Position numbers and translations under genes: made by a program. A model generated the notes under the pieces. The model saw nothing but the letters and a program-made list of their open reading frames with translations, was not told the DNA's origin and ran no database searches. Positions 1 to 9,180 of a DNA stretch of 50,919 bases are shown here, in pieces. Source of the DNA: Chitinophaga pinensis (GTDB lineage Bacteria; Bacteroidota; Bacteroidia; Chitinophagales; CAMDFR01); the NCBI GenBank assembly GCA_945860705.1, contig CAMART010000021.1, positions 1 through 50,919 of the forward strand, in the 5' to 3' direction. Position 1 is the stretch's first letter, and each line of letters opens with the position of its first letter.

Positions 1-495
<495 letters not shown>

Positions 496-496
496 A

Positions 497-522
497 AATC
501 TTTTATTTCCACTCAAAAGATT
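497..522 (-). terminator. Possible terminator at the end of gldD
   Basis: Eight-base-pair inverted repeat (AATCTTTT / AAAAGATT) with a 10-nt loop. Read on the minus strand it is followed by TTTTTATC. It overlaps the last codons of gldD and the gap to the enolase stop. The stem is AT-rich, so this is a weak call. Confidence 0.35.
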
Positions 523-1099
523 CAATCATATGAGTCATGTCTTTACTCACAAAATTGATGATGGGTGCCATGCTATCTACATTTGGTTTTACATTGAAGT
601 AAAGCGCACCTCGTAGATAATGTTGCTCCATATCTGTGACATAAAACTGAACTGATGAAGCAGCATTGCCTTCTACATCATATATTAGACCATGCACCCC
701 ATTTTTTGTATTGATTTCTATTGGGTCTATCGCATCTGCTTTTTTAGAATGCTTATAAGTAAGTGTATGTGCATCATCTAGCAATTTTGCTATTTGCTCT
801 TTGTTGTGTACATCTTCGTAGGTCACATAAATAGTACCTCCAAATTGTGGATACTCTATATTCAACCAACAAGGATTTTCTATTTTTTCACTAAAAAAAG
901 TGGAGTCTTTTGTTGCTTGAGCATATATAGGATATTCAAAAGCAAATGGACAAGATTCACTGCTGTATTTTTGATAGGTATGAGTAGGAAAGATAACTCT
1001 TGGATAGGATTTTGGTTTAGGAGTATAGGTTTTTTCGCATGAAGAAAACATGACAACAAAAAGCGATAAAACACCAAAAACCACTAAGTTATTTTTCAT
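503..1099 (-). CDS. gldD: Gliding motility lipoprotein GldD
   Basis: GldD is an outer-envelope lipoprotein required for gliding motility and type IX secretion in Flavobacterium-type bacteria; its biochemical role is not established. The protein has 198 residues. It opens with a lipoprotein signal ending VVMFSSC, with the lipidated Cys at residue 21. The family signature follows: TPKPKSYPR, then an aromatic-rich stretch with CPFAFEYP, then NPCWLNIEYPQFGGTIYVTY. The start is an ATG. It lies 5 bp downstream of gldE on the same strand, in the order gldE-gldD typical of Bacteroidota, which strongly supports the name. The call rests on motif memory plus gene order. Confidence 0.85.
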   Translation of the reverse strand: MKNNLVVFGVLSLFVVMFSSCEKTYTPKPKSYPRVIFPTHTYQKYSSESCPFAFEYPIYAQATKDSTFFSEKIENPCWLNIEYPQFGGTIYVTYEDVHNKEQIAKLLDDAHTLTYKHSKKADAIDPIEINTKNGVHGLIYDVEGNAASSVQFYVTDMEQHYLRGALYFNVKPNVDSMAPIINFVSKDMTHMIESFEWK

Positions 1100-1104
1100 A
1101 TCAT

Positions 1105-2478
1105 TTATTCTTTATCAAGTATTTTTATCTCTATTCTTCTTATTCTATTTTTCTCAATATTGAGTACTCTAAAACTATAATTTTCAAAACTAAATACTTC
1201 ATTTTTTTGTGGCATTTTACCAGCTATTTCTAGTATCAAACCTGCAATAGAATCAGCCTCACCACGCACTTCTTCAAACTCATTTACATCTGCATTGATG
1301 ATTTTACATACATCATTGATTAATACTTTACCTTCAAAAATATAGGTATTATCATTTACTTTATTTGATGTAAATTCTTCATCATCATCAAACTCATCTT
1401 TTATCTCACCCAAAACTTCTTCTACTATATCTTCTAGAGTGATAATACCACAAGTTCCTCCATGTTCGTCTACTACAATAGCCAAATGCTTTCTGGTGCT
1501 TTGTATTTCTTTAAGCAAGTCATCTATCTTTTTACCCTCAGGTATATACAAGGCTTCATGTATCATAGAGTGCCAATCAAAACTCGCATCTTTGTCTATA
1601 TGTTGTAACAAATCTTTAACGTGCAAAACACCTTTTATATTGTCTAAACTATCTATATAAACTGGCAAACGTGAATAGCCTCCTTCTCTTACATATTCAA
1701 TAAGCTTTTCAAAATCCCATGAATAATCCAATGCGTAAATATCCATACGAGGTTTCATAATCTGACGAGCAGTGATTTCACCAAAATGCACGATTCCCTT
1801 GAGTACTTTTATATCTTCTTGTGTTGTATTTTTATCGGCGGTCATTTCTATTGCCTGCTCTATTTCATTGGTATCTATATCGGTATACCTTCTTATTTTT
1901 TTCTCTATAAAAGCAGAAGCATTCACCATAAAATAACTTAAGGGATAAAATAACTTAACCAAAATTGATAATGGAAGTGCCATGAAAGTGGCAACTCTGA
2001 TTTTGTTGCTCTGAGCAAATGTGATAGGAATCACATCTACAAATAATAAGATAAAAAAGATATCTATTGCTATGGTGATTATTTCCTCTATATAGTGTGG
2101 CACTATGGAATAAGAGCCAATCTGTATAGCACCCATATCTTCAGGAAAAAACTTTCCAATCACCAAGTGCGATAATAATACGATAGTGATATTTAATAGA
2201 CTAATCACGATAAGTACTGTAGATAATACATATCTAGGTTTTTCTAGCAAGTCTAGTATTCTATCATTACTTTCATTATCATCATTTTTTATTTCTTCTT
2301 TTTCTGCTGGAGACAATGCAAAAAATGCAACTTCAGAAGAAGCCACCATACCGTTTATCACTAATAAAATAAAAATGCTTAGTATTTCAAATAGTATAGT
2401 GCTATCAAACCCTGCAACAGGAACCTGCAGTATATGTATAAAGTTTAATAATTGTGAGGGAGGAATATCGCTACTCAA
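1105..2478 (-). CDS. gldE: GldE, CNNM/CorC-type transporter-associated protein
   Basis: Inner-membrane protein of the HlyC/CorC (CNNM) family, named GldE in gliding Bacteroidota, where it is linked to GldD function. It has 457 residues: an N-terminal DUF21/CNNM membrane domain with about four membrane segments (roughly residues 20-185), a pair of CBS domains (about 215-345, including RQIMKPRMDIYALD and EHGGTCGIITLEDIVEEVLGE), and a CorC_HlyC C-terminal domain (about 370-450). The only usable start in frame is a TTG at 2478; an in-frame stop lies 18 bases upstream and the next Met would cut the first membrane segment. It sits between ssb (39 bp) and gldD (5 bp), so one leftward transcript is likely. 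Confidence 0.88.
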   Translation of the reverse strand: MSSDIPPSQLLNFIHILQVPVAGFDSTILFEILSIFILLVINGMVASSEVAFFALSPAEKEEIKNDDNESNDRILDLLEKPRYVLSTVLIVISLLNITIVLLSHLVIGKFFPEDMGAIQIGSYSIVPHYIEEIITIAIDIFFILLFVDVIPITFAQSNKIRVATFMALPLSILVKLFYPLSYFMVNASAFIEKKIRRYTDIDTNEIEQAIEMTADKNTTQEDIKVLKGIVHFGEITARQIMKPRMDIYALDYSWDFEKLIEYVREGGYSRLPVYIDSLDNIKGVLHVKDLLQHIDKDASFDWHSMIHEALYIPEGKKIDDLLKEIQSTRKHLAIVVDEHGGTCGIITLEDIVEEVLGEIKDEFDDDEEFTSNKVNDNTYIFEGKVLINDVCKIINADVNEFEEVRGEADSIAGLILEIAGKMPQKNEVFSFENYSFRVLNIEKNRIRRIEIKILDKE

Positions 2479-2516
2479 GTGTCGTAGATTTAGTTAAGAA
2501 TATATTGTATATTGTA

Positions 2517-2915
2517 TTAAAATGGTAAGTCGTCAGCTATTTCATCATTAGATGCATATTCATTAGGCATACTAGTATTATCACCATCTTTTTTGCTATC
2601 TAGCATTCTAAAATTGTCTACGACTACTTCTGTTGTATATTTTTTCACTCCGTCTTTATCTTCCCAAGAGCGATTTTTAAGTCTGCCTTCTAAGTATACT
2701 TGCATTCCTTTTTTAAGGTATTTCACTGCTATATCAGCTTGTGGACCCCATATAGCTATATTGTGCCAGTCAGTTATTTCTTGTTTATTTCCTGCTTTAT
2801 CTGTGTATTTTTCAGTAGTAGCTATAGAAAAATTTGCTACTTTTCTATTGCCTTCAAATGCTTTCAATTCTGGATCTTTGCCTAGTCTTCCTATGAGTAT
2901 TACTTTATTTACCAT
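2517..2915 (-). CDS. ssb: Single-stranded DNA-binding protein
   Basis: SSB coats single-stranded DNA during replication, repair and recombination. The protein has 132 residues, with an N-terminal OB fold (about 1-105; MVNKVILIGRLGKDPEL, FSIATTEKY, GMQVYLEGRL) and a short linker ending in the acidic tip DDLPF, which recruits partner proteins. The linker is short compared with the enterobacterial protein (about 178 aa), as is common in Bacteroidota. The start is an ATG. It lies between mutY (32 bp upstream) and gldE (38 bp downstream), all leftward, so co-transcription with a DNA-repair gene and the gliding genes is likely. Confidence 0.96.
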   Translation of the reverse strand: MVNKVILIGRLGKDPELKAFEGNRKVANFSIATTEKYTDKAGNKQEITDWHNIAIWGPQADIAVKYLKKGMQVYLEGRLKNRSWEDKDGVKKYTTEVVVDNFRMLDSKKDGDNTSMPNEYASNDEIADDLPF

Positions 2916-2947
2916 GGTATATTTTTTAAAATTTGAGTACTAATATA

Positions 2948-3991
2948 TTAAAAATTATTTTGAATATACAAGTTTATTATTCTCGGAAATGCAAAGTTAG
3001 TCAATTTACTTTTGCTAATCTCTTCAAAATCATCAAACAATGGCTTATTCGCCAGTTCTATATAAAAAAACCGTGCATAAATTTTTCTATGACTTAGTTT
3101 TTGTGTCAAATCTTTTGTGTGTATCATGCTTGCATCATGGATATTTATTTTTTTCAACTCTTTTGCTACTTCTTTTTCAGAAAAAAGCTTCTCAGATTCT
3201 ATTAAATAAAACTGATACAAATCTCTCCAAAACTCAGCATTTCTCTTTTGTACATAAAACTTATTTTTATAAGTAAATACAAAATAATTAAAAAACCGTT
3301 CCTCTACTTTAGTTTTTTTTGCTCTATATGGCAATATATTTACTTCATCTTTTTTATATGCATAGCATGAATTACCCAATGGGCAAGTATCACACATAGG
3401 CAATGCAGGCTTACATACCAATGCCCCAAAATCCATTATTGCTTGATTATACTTGCTAGCCGCATCATTTGGTAAAAGTTTTTGTGCAGATTCTTCAAAA
3501 GTTTTTTTACCAGAACTTGTATCAAATGCTTCTTTGATACCAAAATATCTTGCTAAAACTCGAATCACATTGCCATCTACCACTGCATAAGGCAAATCGT
3601 AAGCAAATGAGGCAATAGCTGCAGCGGTATATTTCCCCACTCCTTTTAGATTTAATATTTCTACATAAGTTTTTGGAAAAACTCCTTGGTGCTCTTTTGT
3701 AATATACATAGCTGTTTCGTGCAGATTTCTTGCTCTTGAATAGTACCCGAGTCCTTCCCAATTTTTTAAAATCGTATCAATTTTTGCATTAGCTAAGTGT
3801 GAAATAGTAGGAAATAGCTCCACAAATTTTTCATAATATTTCCTTCCTTGTTCTACTCTAGTTTGTTGTAGTATAATCTCTGAAAGCCATATATAATAAG
3901 GATTTCGTATACCTTTCCAAGGCATATCTCTTATAATAGTACTAGACCATTCAATCAATGTTGAAACAAATACTTTATTCTTAGCAATCAT
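2948..3991 (-). CDS. mutY: A/G-specific adenine DNA glycosylase MutY
   Basis: MutY removes adenine mispaired with 8-oxoguanine. The protein has 347 residues, the usual length. The glycosylase domain carries SEIILQQTRV (catalytic Glu), the helix-hairpin-helix LKGVGKYTAAAI and the catalytic Asp in VVDGNVIRV. An iron-sulfur loop follows with Cys spaced C-x6-C-x2-C-x5-C (CKPALPMCDTCPLGNSC). The C-terminal NUDIX-like domain is present and contains the LSHRKIYARFF motif that reads 8-oxoG. The ATG start is 124 bp from the divergent HU gene, so the two share an upstream region. It is probably the first gene of the leftward mutY-ssb-gldE-gldD block. Confidence 0.95.
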   Translation of the reverse strand: MIAKNKVFVSTLIEWSSTIIRDMPWKGIRNPYYIWLSEIILQQTRVEQGRKYYEKFVELFPTISHLANAKIDTILKNWEGLGYYSRARNLHETAMYITKEHQGVFPKTYVEILNLKGVGKYTAAAIASFAYDLPYAVVDGNVIRVLARYFGIKEAFDTSSGKKTFEESAQKLLPNDAASKYNQAIMDFGALVCKPALPMCDTCPLGNSCYAYKKDEVNILPYRAKKTKVEERFFNYFVFTYKNKFYVQKRNAEFWRDLYQFYLIESEKLFSEKEVAKELKKINIHDASMIHTKDLTQKLSHRKIYARFFYIELANKPLFDDFEEISKSKLTNFAFPRIINLYIQNNF

Positions 3992-4022
3992 AGATTTAAC
4001 AAAAAAATTATTGCAAAAATGG

Positions 4023-4051
4023 TTGTTTTATTCTAAAGAATTATAACTTTG
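4023..4051 (+). promoter_or_regulatory. Bacteroidota-type promoter of the HU gene
   Basis: TTG at 4023-4025, an 18-bp spacer, and TAACTTTG at 4044-4051, a full match to the Bacteroidota -7 consensus TAnnTTTG. Transcription should begin near 4058, giving a leader of about 57 nt before the HU start codon. Confidence 0.7.
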
Positions 4052-4114
4052 CACATCATTATTATTACAAGATTATTACAATTTTAAATTAAAATATAAC
4101 ACACAAGAAAGCAG

Positions 4115-4405
4115 ATGAGAAAAGCAGATTTAGTAAACAAGATTTCAGACAAAACAGGTATCGCAAAAGTAGACGTGTTAGTATCTATTGAGGCATTATT
4201 CAAAGAAATCAGAGATTCATTAAAACAAGGCGAAAATGTTTATGTAAGAGGTTTTGGTAGTTTTATTACTAAAAAAAGAGCTAAAAAAATTGGTAGAAAC
4301 ATCAAGAAAAATGTAGCTATAGAAATACCAGAGCATTTTATACCAGCATTCAAACCTGCAAAAACTTTTGTTGAGTCGGTAAAGAAAAACAACTCAGGAA
4401 AATAA
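4115..4405 (+). CDS. HU family DNA-binding protein
   Basis: Small nucleoid protein that bends and compacts DNA as a dimer. It has 96 residues: the N-terminal helical pair (MRKADLVNKISDKTGIAKVD), the beta arm with VYVRGFGSFITKKRAKK, and IPEHFIPAFKPAKTFVESV near the end, matching the HU/IHF signature. There is no N- or C-terminal extension. A clear promoter lies upstream (4023-4051). The next gene, a TPR protein, starts 21 bp downstream on the same strand and is probably co-transcribed. HU and IHF cannot be separated on sequence alone; the position beside mutY and before rng matches the usual Bacteroidota HU gene. Confidence 0.93.
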   Translation: MRKADLVNKISDKTGIAKVDVLVSIEALFKEIRDSLKQGENVYVRGFGSFITKKRAKKIGRNIKKNVAIEIPEHFIPAFKPAKTFVESVKKNNSGK

Positions 4406-4426
4406 TTTTTCTAAAAATCATTTACA

Positions 4427-5251
4427 ATGAACTATAAACACTACTTAGCCATAGCGCTTATCTTTGTGGCAATACTTGTAGTGTACATTTTTGGCAATAC
4501 TACTAAACCTAAAGATTTATCTAAAATACCTGCTAAAACCGATCAATCATCTAGCGGTTCTATGGATATGCTTTCGGCTATTGATAATGTAAATAAGCAG
4601 TTAAATAAAGATACTTTATCACTTATTACTTCTTTATTAAATAATAAATCTGACTCAAAAAATATAGACAGCATAGCTACAATATATAATGTGGCAGGGT
4701 TTCCTGGAATAGCAGCCTATTATTTATATGAAAATGCTAAAGAGAAAAAAGAATTGAGTAGATGGCTGAAAGCTGGGGAACAAAATTATGAAACAGCACG
4801 AGTGCTCAATTCTCCAGAAACTAGCGAAGCATTATTTAAAAATGCATTAGAATGCTATAAAAAAGCTGTGGAATTGGCTCCAGAAAACACGAGCTATCAA
4901 GTAAAACTAGCGCAATGCTATATGGACGGAACGCCAGATGCCATGAGCGGTGTAGCTATTTTGAGAGATATCGTGAGCAAAGATTCTAACAACATAGAAG
5001 CTCAATTTACACTAGGTAGATTTGGTATTGTTTCACAACAATATGACAAGGCTATAAAAAGATTGGAAAAAGTTGTATCTTTGCAACCCTCAAATGCAGA
5101 TGCCTATTTATTATTGGGTGAAGCATATGAGAAAAGTGGAGATATAAAGATGGCTGTCAGTTCGCTAGAAAAAGCTAGAAAATTGATTAATGACCCTAGT
5201 TTCAACAAGGAAATAGCCAATTATATAGATCAACTAAAAAAGAATAAATAA
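4427..5251 (+). CDS. Membrane-anchored TPR protein
   Basis: A 274-residue protein with one N-terminal membrane segment (about residues 6-22, HYLAIALIFVAILVVYIFG) and no obvious cleavage site, so probably anchored with the rest in the periplasm. TPR-like helices cover roughly residues 120-270, with typical A-x4-Y/A-x2-A spacing in CYKKAVELAPENTSYQVKLA, AIKRLEKVVSLQPSNADAYL and LGEAYEKSGDIKMAVSSLEKA. It lies between HU and the 29-residue basic gene, both on the same strand. A TPR protein at this spot is common in Bacteroidota. Its partner is unknown. TPRs bind peptides or proteins, so a scaffold role is an inference. Confidence 0.8.
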   Translation: MNYKHYLAIALIFVAILVVYIFGNTTKPKDLSKIPAKTDQSSSGSMDMLSAIDNVNKQLNKDTLSLITSLLNNKSDSKNIDSIATIYNVAGFPGIAAYYLYENAKEKKELSRWLKAGEQNYETARVLNSPETSEALFKNALECYKKAVELAPENTSYQVKLAQCYMDGTPDAMSGVAILRDIVSKDSNNIEAQFTLGRFGIVSQQYDKAIKRLEKVVSLQPSNADAYLLLGEAYEKSGDIKMAVSSLEKARKLINDPSFNKEIANYIDQLKKNK

Positions 5252-5280
5252 TTTATTAACTAATATAAAACTTTATAATC

Positions 5281-5370
5281 ATGCCTTGCGGTAAAAAAAG
5301 AAAAAGACATAAGATAGCTACTCACAAGAGAAAGAAAAGACTTAGAAAAAACAGACATAAAAAGAAATAA
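5281..5370 (+). CDS. 29-residue highly basic protein, ribosomal (AURKAIP1/COX24-like)
   Basis: A complete ATG-to-TAA frame of 29 codons. About two thirds of residues are Lys, Arg or His (MPCGKKRKRHKIATHKRKKR at its start). It resembles the tiny AURKAIP1/COX24-domain proteins that are nearly universal in Bacteroidota and are thought to be ribosomal components related to mitochondrial mS38. The frame is bracketed by the TPR gene (29 bp upstream) and a strong terminator 23 bp downstream, which supports it being a real last gene of the HU unit. The ribosomal role comes from family knowledge; the sequence itself shows only the length and composition. Confidence 0.8.
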   Translation: MPCGKKRKRHKIATHKRKKRLRKNRHKKK

Positions 5371-5393
5371 ATTTCTTTTTATTCATATTATAT

Positions 5394-5430
5394 AAAACAG
5401 AACGCTTTTTATAAAAAGCGTTCTGTTTTC
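5394..5430 (+). terminator. Strong intrinsic terminator after the HU-TPR-basic protein unit
   Basis: Perfect 17-bp inverted repeat (5394-5410 with 5413-5429) around an AT centre. The GC-rich middle reads CAGAACGC / GCGTTCTG and is followed by a T-run. The A-rich left edge could let it act in both directions, but no leftward gene ends here. Confidence 0.85.
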
Positions 5431-5445
5431 TTAATTTCATATCTA

Positions 5446-5508
5446 GTCGCCTTATTATTTATTAACCCACCTTTAAAAAACATTAATACTGTTTTTTTAA
5501 TAAGCGAC
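5446..5508 (+). promoter_or_regulatory. Long imperfect hairpin in the RNase G leader region
   Basis: GTCGC-c-TTATTA (5446-5457) pairs with TAATAAGCGAC (ending at 5508), an 11-bp stem with one bulged C closing a loop of about 40 nt. It ends about 125 bp before the rng start codon. Since E. coli RNase E controls its own mRNA through leader hairpins, this could be a similar control element. That is only an inference, and the hairpin may lie upstream of the transcription start. Confidence 0.3.
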
Positions 5509-5633
5509 AAAGCTACTATTCTTATATAGTATCCTATTTACTTTTATACTAAACAGTATTAGATTATTGAACTTGCGTATTTACTTTGATAGTAGACATG
5601 CATATAAACTGTTTGAATGCATCATGCTATAAC

Positions 5634-7178
5634 ATGGAAAAAGAATTAATCATATATAACAACGCTAAAGGCGTGGATGTGGCATTACTAGAAAATAAAA
5701 AACTAGTAGAATATCATCAAGAAAAAACCAATAACCAATTTAATGTTGGTGATATATATCTAGGAAGAGTAAAAAAAATAATTCCTGGACTCAATGCAGT
5801 ATTTGTAGATGTAGGATGCGACAAAGATGCATTTCTTCATTATTCGGACTTGAGCCCACAAATACATACACTCAACAAAATCATCAGAAATGCTGTAGCA
5901 GGAAACTATACCGAACTTGCTCGAATGGACATGAGCGAAGAGCGAGAAATACATAAAGAAGGGAAAATAGCTGATGTACTCAAGCAAAAAGATTTAGTAT
6001 TAGTACAAATCACTAAAGAACCAATATCTAGCAAAGGACCACGACTATCTTGCGAGCTATCTATTGCATCTAGAAACATTATTCTTTCGCCTTTTGGAGA
6101 AAATGTAGGTGTATCAAAAAAAATAGCCAATGCTGAAGAACGCAAAAGATTGAAGGTATTAGTAGAAAGTTTGAAATCAAAAAACTTCTCTTTAGTAGTT
6201 CGTACAGTAGCCGAAGGCAAAACCGCTGGTGCACTGCACGAAGAAATCATTAACCTCAATGAAACTTGGAAAAATATACTCACAGAGCTGAAAGGTGCCA
6301 TCGCTCCTGTAAAAATACACAGTGAACAAAACAAAGCTAATTCAATACTGCGAGATATACTCAACGATAGTTTTAGTAAAATAGTGAGCAATAATGCACT
6401 TATCAGCAAAGAGATAGAAGAGTATGTGACTAAGATAGCTCCTGATAAAAAAAATATCGTGAGTTTCTACAATGACAAAGGACAAATATTTGATGAGTAT
6501 GGTATCACTAAACAAATAAAATCTTCTTTTGGTAAAACGGTGAGCATGGATGATGGAGGCTATCTAGTAGTAGAACATACCGAAGCACTGCATGTGATAG
6601 ATGTAAATAGTGGACATAAAGTAAGCACAACGGGCAATCAAGAAAGCATAGCGCTCAGTGTAAATACTGATGCGGCACGTGAAGTAGCTCGTCAGCTTCG
6701 ACTCAGAGATATGGGTGGTATCATAGTAGTAGATTTTATAGATATGAAAGTAGCAGCAAATAGGCTAGCTATATATGATCTAGTGAAAGAAGAGATGCAA
6801 AAAGATAGAGCCAAGCATAGTATACAACCGCTCACTAAACTGAATCTGATGCAGATCACACGTGAGCGTGTAAAACCACAAATAAATATTGTAACATCAG
6901 AAGTATGTCCAAGCTGTAATGGCACAGGTAAAGTTGATCCTACACTACTCATCACAGATGATATTTATAAAAACATAAAATACCTTTTAGGATTTCATAA
7001 AAAACTATCACTAGAAGTGCATCCATTTGTGCATGCATACTTGACTAAAGGCTTATGGTCTGTACAAGCAAAATGGTGGTGGACACATAAAAAATGGATT
7101 ACTATTCGCTCCAACAGCAATCTTGGATTGATGAATTTTATGCTTTTCGATGAACGTAATGAAGAAATAAAATTGTAA
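5634..7178 (+). CDS. rng: Ribonuclease E/G family endoribonuclease
   Basis: Cytosolic endoribonuclease for rRNA maturation and mRNA turnover. The ATG at 5634 (MEKELIIYNNAKGVDVALLE) is preferred; the longer frame from a TTG at 5586 adds 16 residues with no family resemblance. From 5634 it has 514 residues. It carries an S1 RNA-binding domain early on (FNVGDIYLGRVKKIIPGLNA, then VFVDVGCDKDAFLHYSD) and the DNase I-like catalytic region with metal-binding Asp in VIDVNSG and VVDFIDM. The zinc-link CPSC follows (EVCPSCNGTGKV), then a short RNase G-type tail without the long RNase E scaffold. It precedes mrdA by 95 bp on the same strand. Confidence 0.94.
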   Translation: MEKELIIYNNAKGVDVALLENKKLVEYHQEKTNNQFNVGDIYLGRVKKIIPGLNAVFVDVGCDKDAFLHYSDLSPQIHTLNKIIRNAVAGNYTELARMDMSEEREIHKEGKIADVLKQKDLVLVQITKEPISSKGPRLSCELSIASRNIILSPFGENVGVSKKIANAEERKRLKVLVESLKSKNFSLVVRTVAEGKTAGALHEEIINLNETWKNILTELKGAIAPVKIHSEQNKANSILRDILNDSFSKIVSNNALISKEIEEYVTKIAPDKKNIVSFYNDKGQIFDEYGITKQIKSSFGKTVSMDDGGYLVVEHTEALHVIDVNSGHKVSTTGNQESIALSVNTDAAREVARQLRLRDMGGIIVVDFIDMKVAANRLAIYDLVKEEMQKDRAKHSIQPLTKLNLMQITRERVKPQINIVTSEVCPSCNGTGKVDPTLLITDDIYKNIKYLLGFHKKLSLEVHPFVHAYLTKGLWSVQAKWWWTHKKWITIRSNSNLGLMNFMLFDERNEEIKL

Positions 7179-7273
7179 AAATATATTTTGAATTATTACA
7201 CGTATTGTCATTTAGCTTTTATAATTTTGGAGCTATAATATTCATTATTTTTTCATCGTATTTTATTAGCTAA

Positions 7274-9142
7274 TTGAAAGATTTATTCACAGGCCGAGCA
7301 ATGGTACTCAAAATAATATTTGGAGTAGTGGCTGTCATCTATTTTATGAGGTTATTTTACTTGCAGGTATGGAGTGACCAGTTTGATCAGCAAGCTAAAG
7401 ATAACGCTATAGATATAAGACGAATAGAGCCTGCTCGTGGTCTCATATATGATAGAAACGGGAAACTCATCGTATACAACGCACCTGTATATGATATCAT
7501 GGTAAACCCTCGAAATGTAAAGGAAATGGACACCTTAAAATTTTGTGAAATCCTATCTATCACTAAAGCAGATTTTATCAAAAACTTAACAAAAGCTCGA
7601 AACTATTCGAGGTATAAATCTTCTGTTTTTTTAGGACAAATGTCTATAGAAGATTTTTCAAAATTTCAAGAGTATATGAGTCAGTTTCCTGGCTTCTATG
7701 CCAATGTAAGAACGATGCGTCAGTATCCTTATAATTGTGGACCAAATCTTTTTGGATATATAGGTGAGGTAGACAAAAATCAAATAGAAAAATCTAATGG
7801 ATATTATGAACAGGGCGACTATGCAGGAAAATTTGCCCTAGAGCTTCAATACGATAATGAACTAAGAGGTCAGATGGGTATTTCGTATTTACTAGTAGAT
7901 AATAAAGGTAGAGAACAAGGCAGCTATGAAGATGGCTCACAAGATCAAAAACCTATTGCTGGCCAGAGTCTTATATCTACTATAGATATTGACTTACAAG
8001 TGTACGGAGAAAAACTAATGAAAAACAAAAGAGGGAGTATTGTAGCTATAGAACCTAGTACTGGTGAAGTTCTTTGTTTGGTGAGTAGTCCATCTTTTGA
8101 TCCTAATTTGCTGACTGGTAGAAAACGTGGCGAGAACTATATGAAACTATTGAACGACCCACAAAAACCGCTTATAAATAGACCGCTTACGGCTATGTAT
8201 CCTCCGGGTTCTACCTTCAAACCATTTACTGCATTGGCAGCTATGACCGATGGAGTGCTAGATGAAAACTATAGTTGGCATTGTACTGGTGGCTATTCTA
8301 TACCTGGCAAATTTCTGAAATGCTCACATGGACACCCCACACCAATCAATGTGATGGAAGGATTGAAGCATTCTTGCAATCCATATTTCTGGACCATGTT
8401 TAGAAGAACCATAGATGATGATACTTTTGGTTCAGTAGAAAAAGGATATCAAGTTTGGTGGCAACATATGCAAGATATGGGACTAGGACATAAAACCGGT
8501 ATTGATATGCCAGGAGAAAAAGGAGGAGGTGTTCCATCTACCACCTACTATAACAAAATATATGGTAAAGGACAATGGCACTCTACTACTATTATTTCAT
8601 TGGCCATAGGACAAGGAGAGATATTAGCTACTCCACTTCAACTAGCCAATTCGTATGCTAGTATAGCCAATCATGGCTACTATATCACTCCACACTTGAT
8701 AAAAAAGATAGGTGATGATAGTATTTCAATAAAAAGTAGGTATCCAAAAATATCTACGAAAATAAATCAGATATGCTATGCTTCTATTTGTGAGGGACTA
8801 AGACGGGTAGTAGAGAGCGGAACTGCTAGATCTTGTAAAATACCAAGCATAGAGCTCTGTGGCAAAACGGGGACTGCACAAAACTCACATGGAGAAAACC
8901 ACTCTATATTCGCTGGCTATGCACCCTATAATAAACCAAAAATATCTATAGCTGTAATCATAGAAAATGGTGGTTATGGCGCTGCGTACGCAGCGCCTAT
9001 TGTGAGTTTGATGGTAGAAAAATACATAAATGATACTATAGAAACTAGTAGATTAAAAATGGAGAAAAAAATGTTTGATGCAAATTTGCTAAATACTGGG
9101 GGGTATGGCAAAAAAACAACAGATACAAGTGCTGTAGATTGA
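7274..9142 (+). CDS. mrdA: Penicillin-binding protein 2 (elongasome transpeptidase)
   Basis: Class B PBP that cross-links peptidoglycan during cell elongation, anchored in the inner membrane with its catalytic part in the periplasm. It has 622 residues. One membrane segment spans about residues 10-30 (VLKIIFGVVAVIYFMRLFYLQV). The dimerisation domain begins RRIEPARGLIYDRNG. The transpeptidase domain has STFK (Ser313, Lys316), SCN in LKHSCNPYF, and KTG in LCGKTGTAQNS. The start is TTG at 7274; the first in-frame ATG, 27 bases later, would remove the short cytosolic tail. RodA follows after 38 bp, the usual SEDS-bPBP pair. Confidence 0.95.
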   Translation: MKDLFTGRAMVLKIIFGVVAVIYFMRLFYLQVWSDQFDQQAKDNAIDIRRIEPARGLIYDRNGKLIVYNAPVYDIMVNPRNVKEMDTLKFCEILSITKADFIKNLTKARNYSRYKSSVFLGQMSIEDFSKFQEYMSQFPGFYANVRTMRQYPYNCGPNLFGYIGEVDKNQIEKSNGYYEQGDYAGKFALELQYDNELRGQMGISYLLVDNKGREQGSYEDGSQDQKPIAGQSLISTIDIDLQVYGEKLMKNKRGSIVAIEPSTGEVLCLVSSPSFDPNLLTGRKRGENYMKLLNDPQKPLINRPLTAMYPPGSTFKPFTALAAMTDGVLDENYSWHCTGGYSIPGKFLKCSHGHPTPINVMEGLKHSCNPYFWTMFRRTIDDDTFGSVEKGYQVWWQHMQDMGLGHKTGIDMPGEKGGGVPSTTYYNKIYGKGQWHSTTIISLAIGQGEILATPLQLANSYASIANHGYYITPHLIKKIGDDSISIKSRYPKISTKINQICYASICEGLRRVVESGTARSCKIPSIELCGKTGTAQNSHGENHSIFAGYAPYNKPKISIAVIIENGGYGAAYAAPIVSLMVEKYINDTIETSRLKMEKKMFDANLLNTGGYGKKTTDTSAVD

Positions 9143-9180
9143 TTATATTAAATAAATGAGAAGTACAATATAGATAATAT

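Noticed and set aside
5580-5633. Upstream TTG start for RNase G at 5586
   Set aside because: The extra 16 residues (MIVDMHINCLNASCYN) have no family resemblance, while the ATG at 5634 begins the conserved N-terminus.
5906-6409. 167-codon open frame antisense to rng
   Set aside because: Fully inside the RNase G gene, whose motifs are unambiguous; composition matches a coding shadow.
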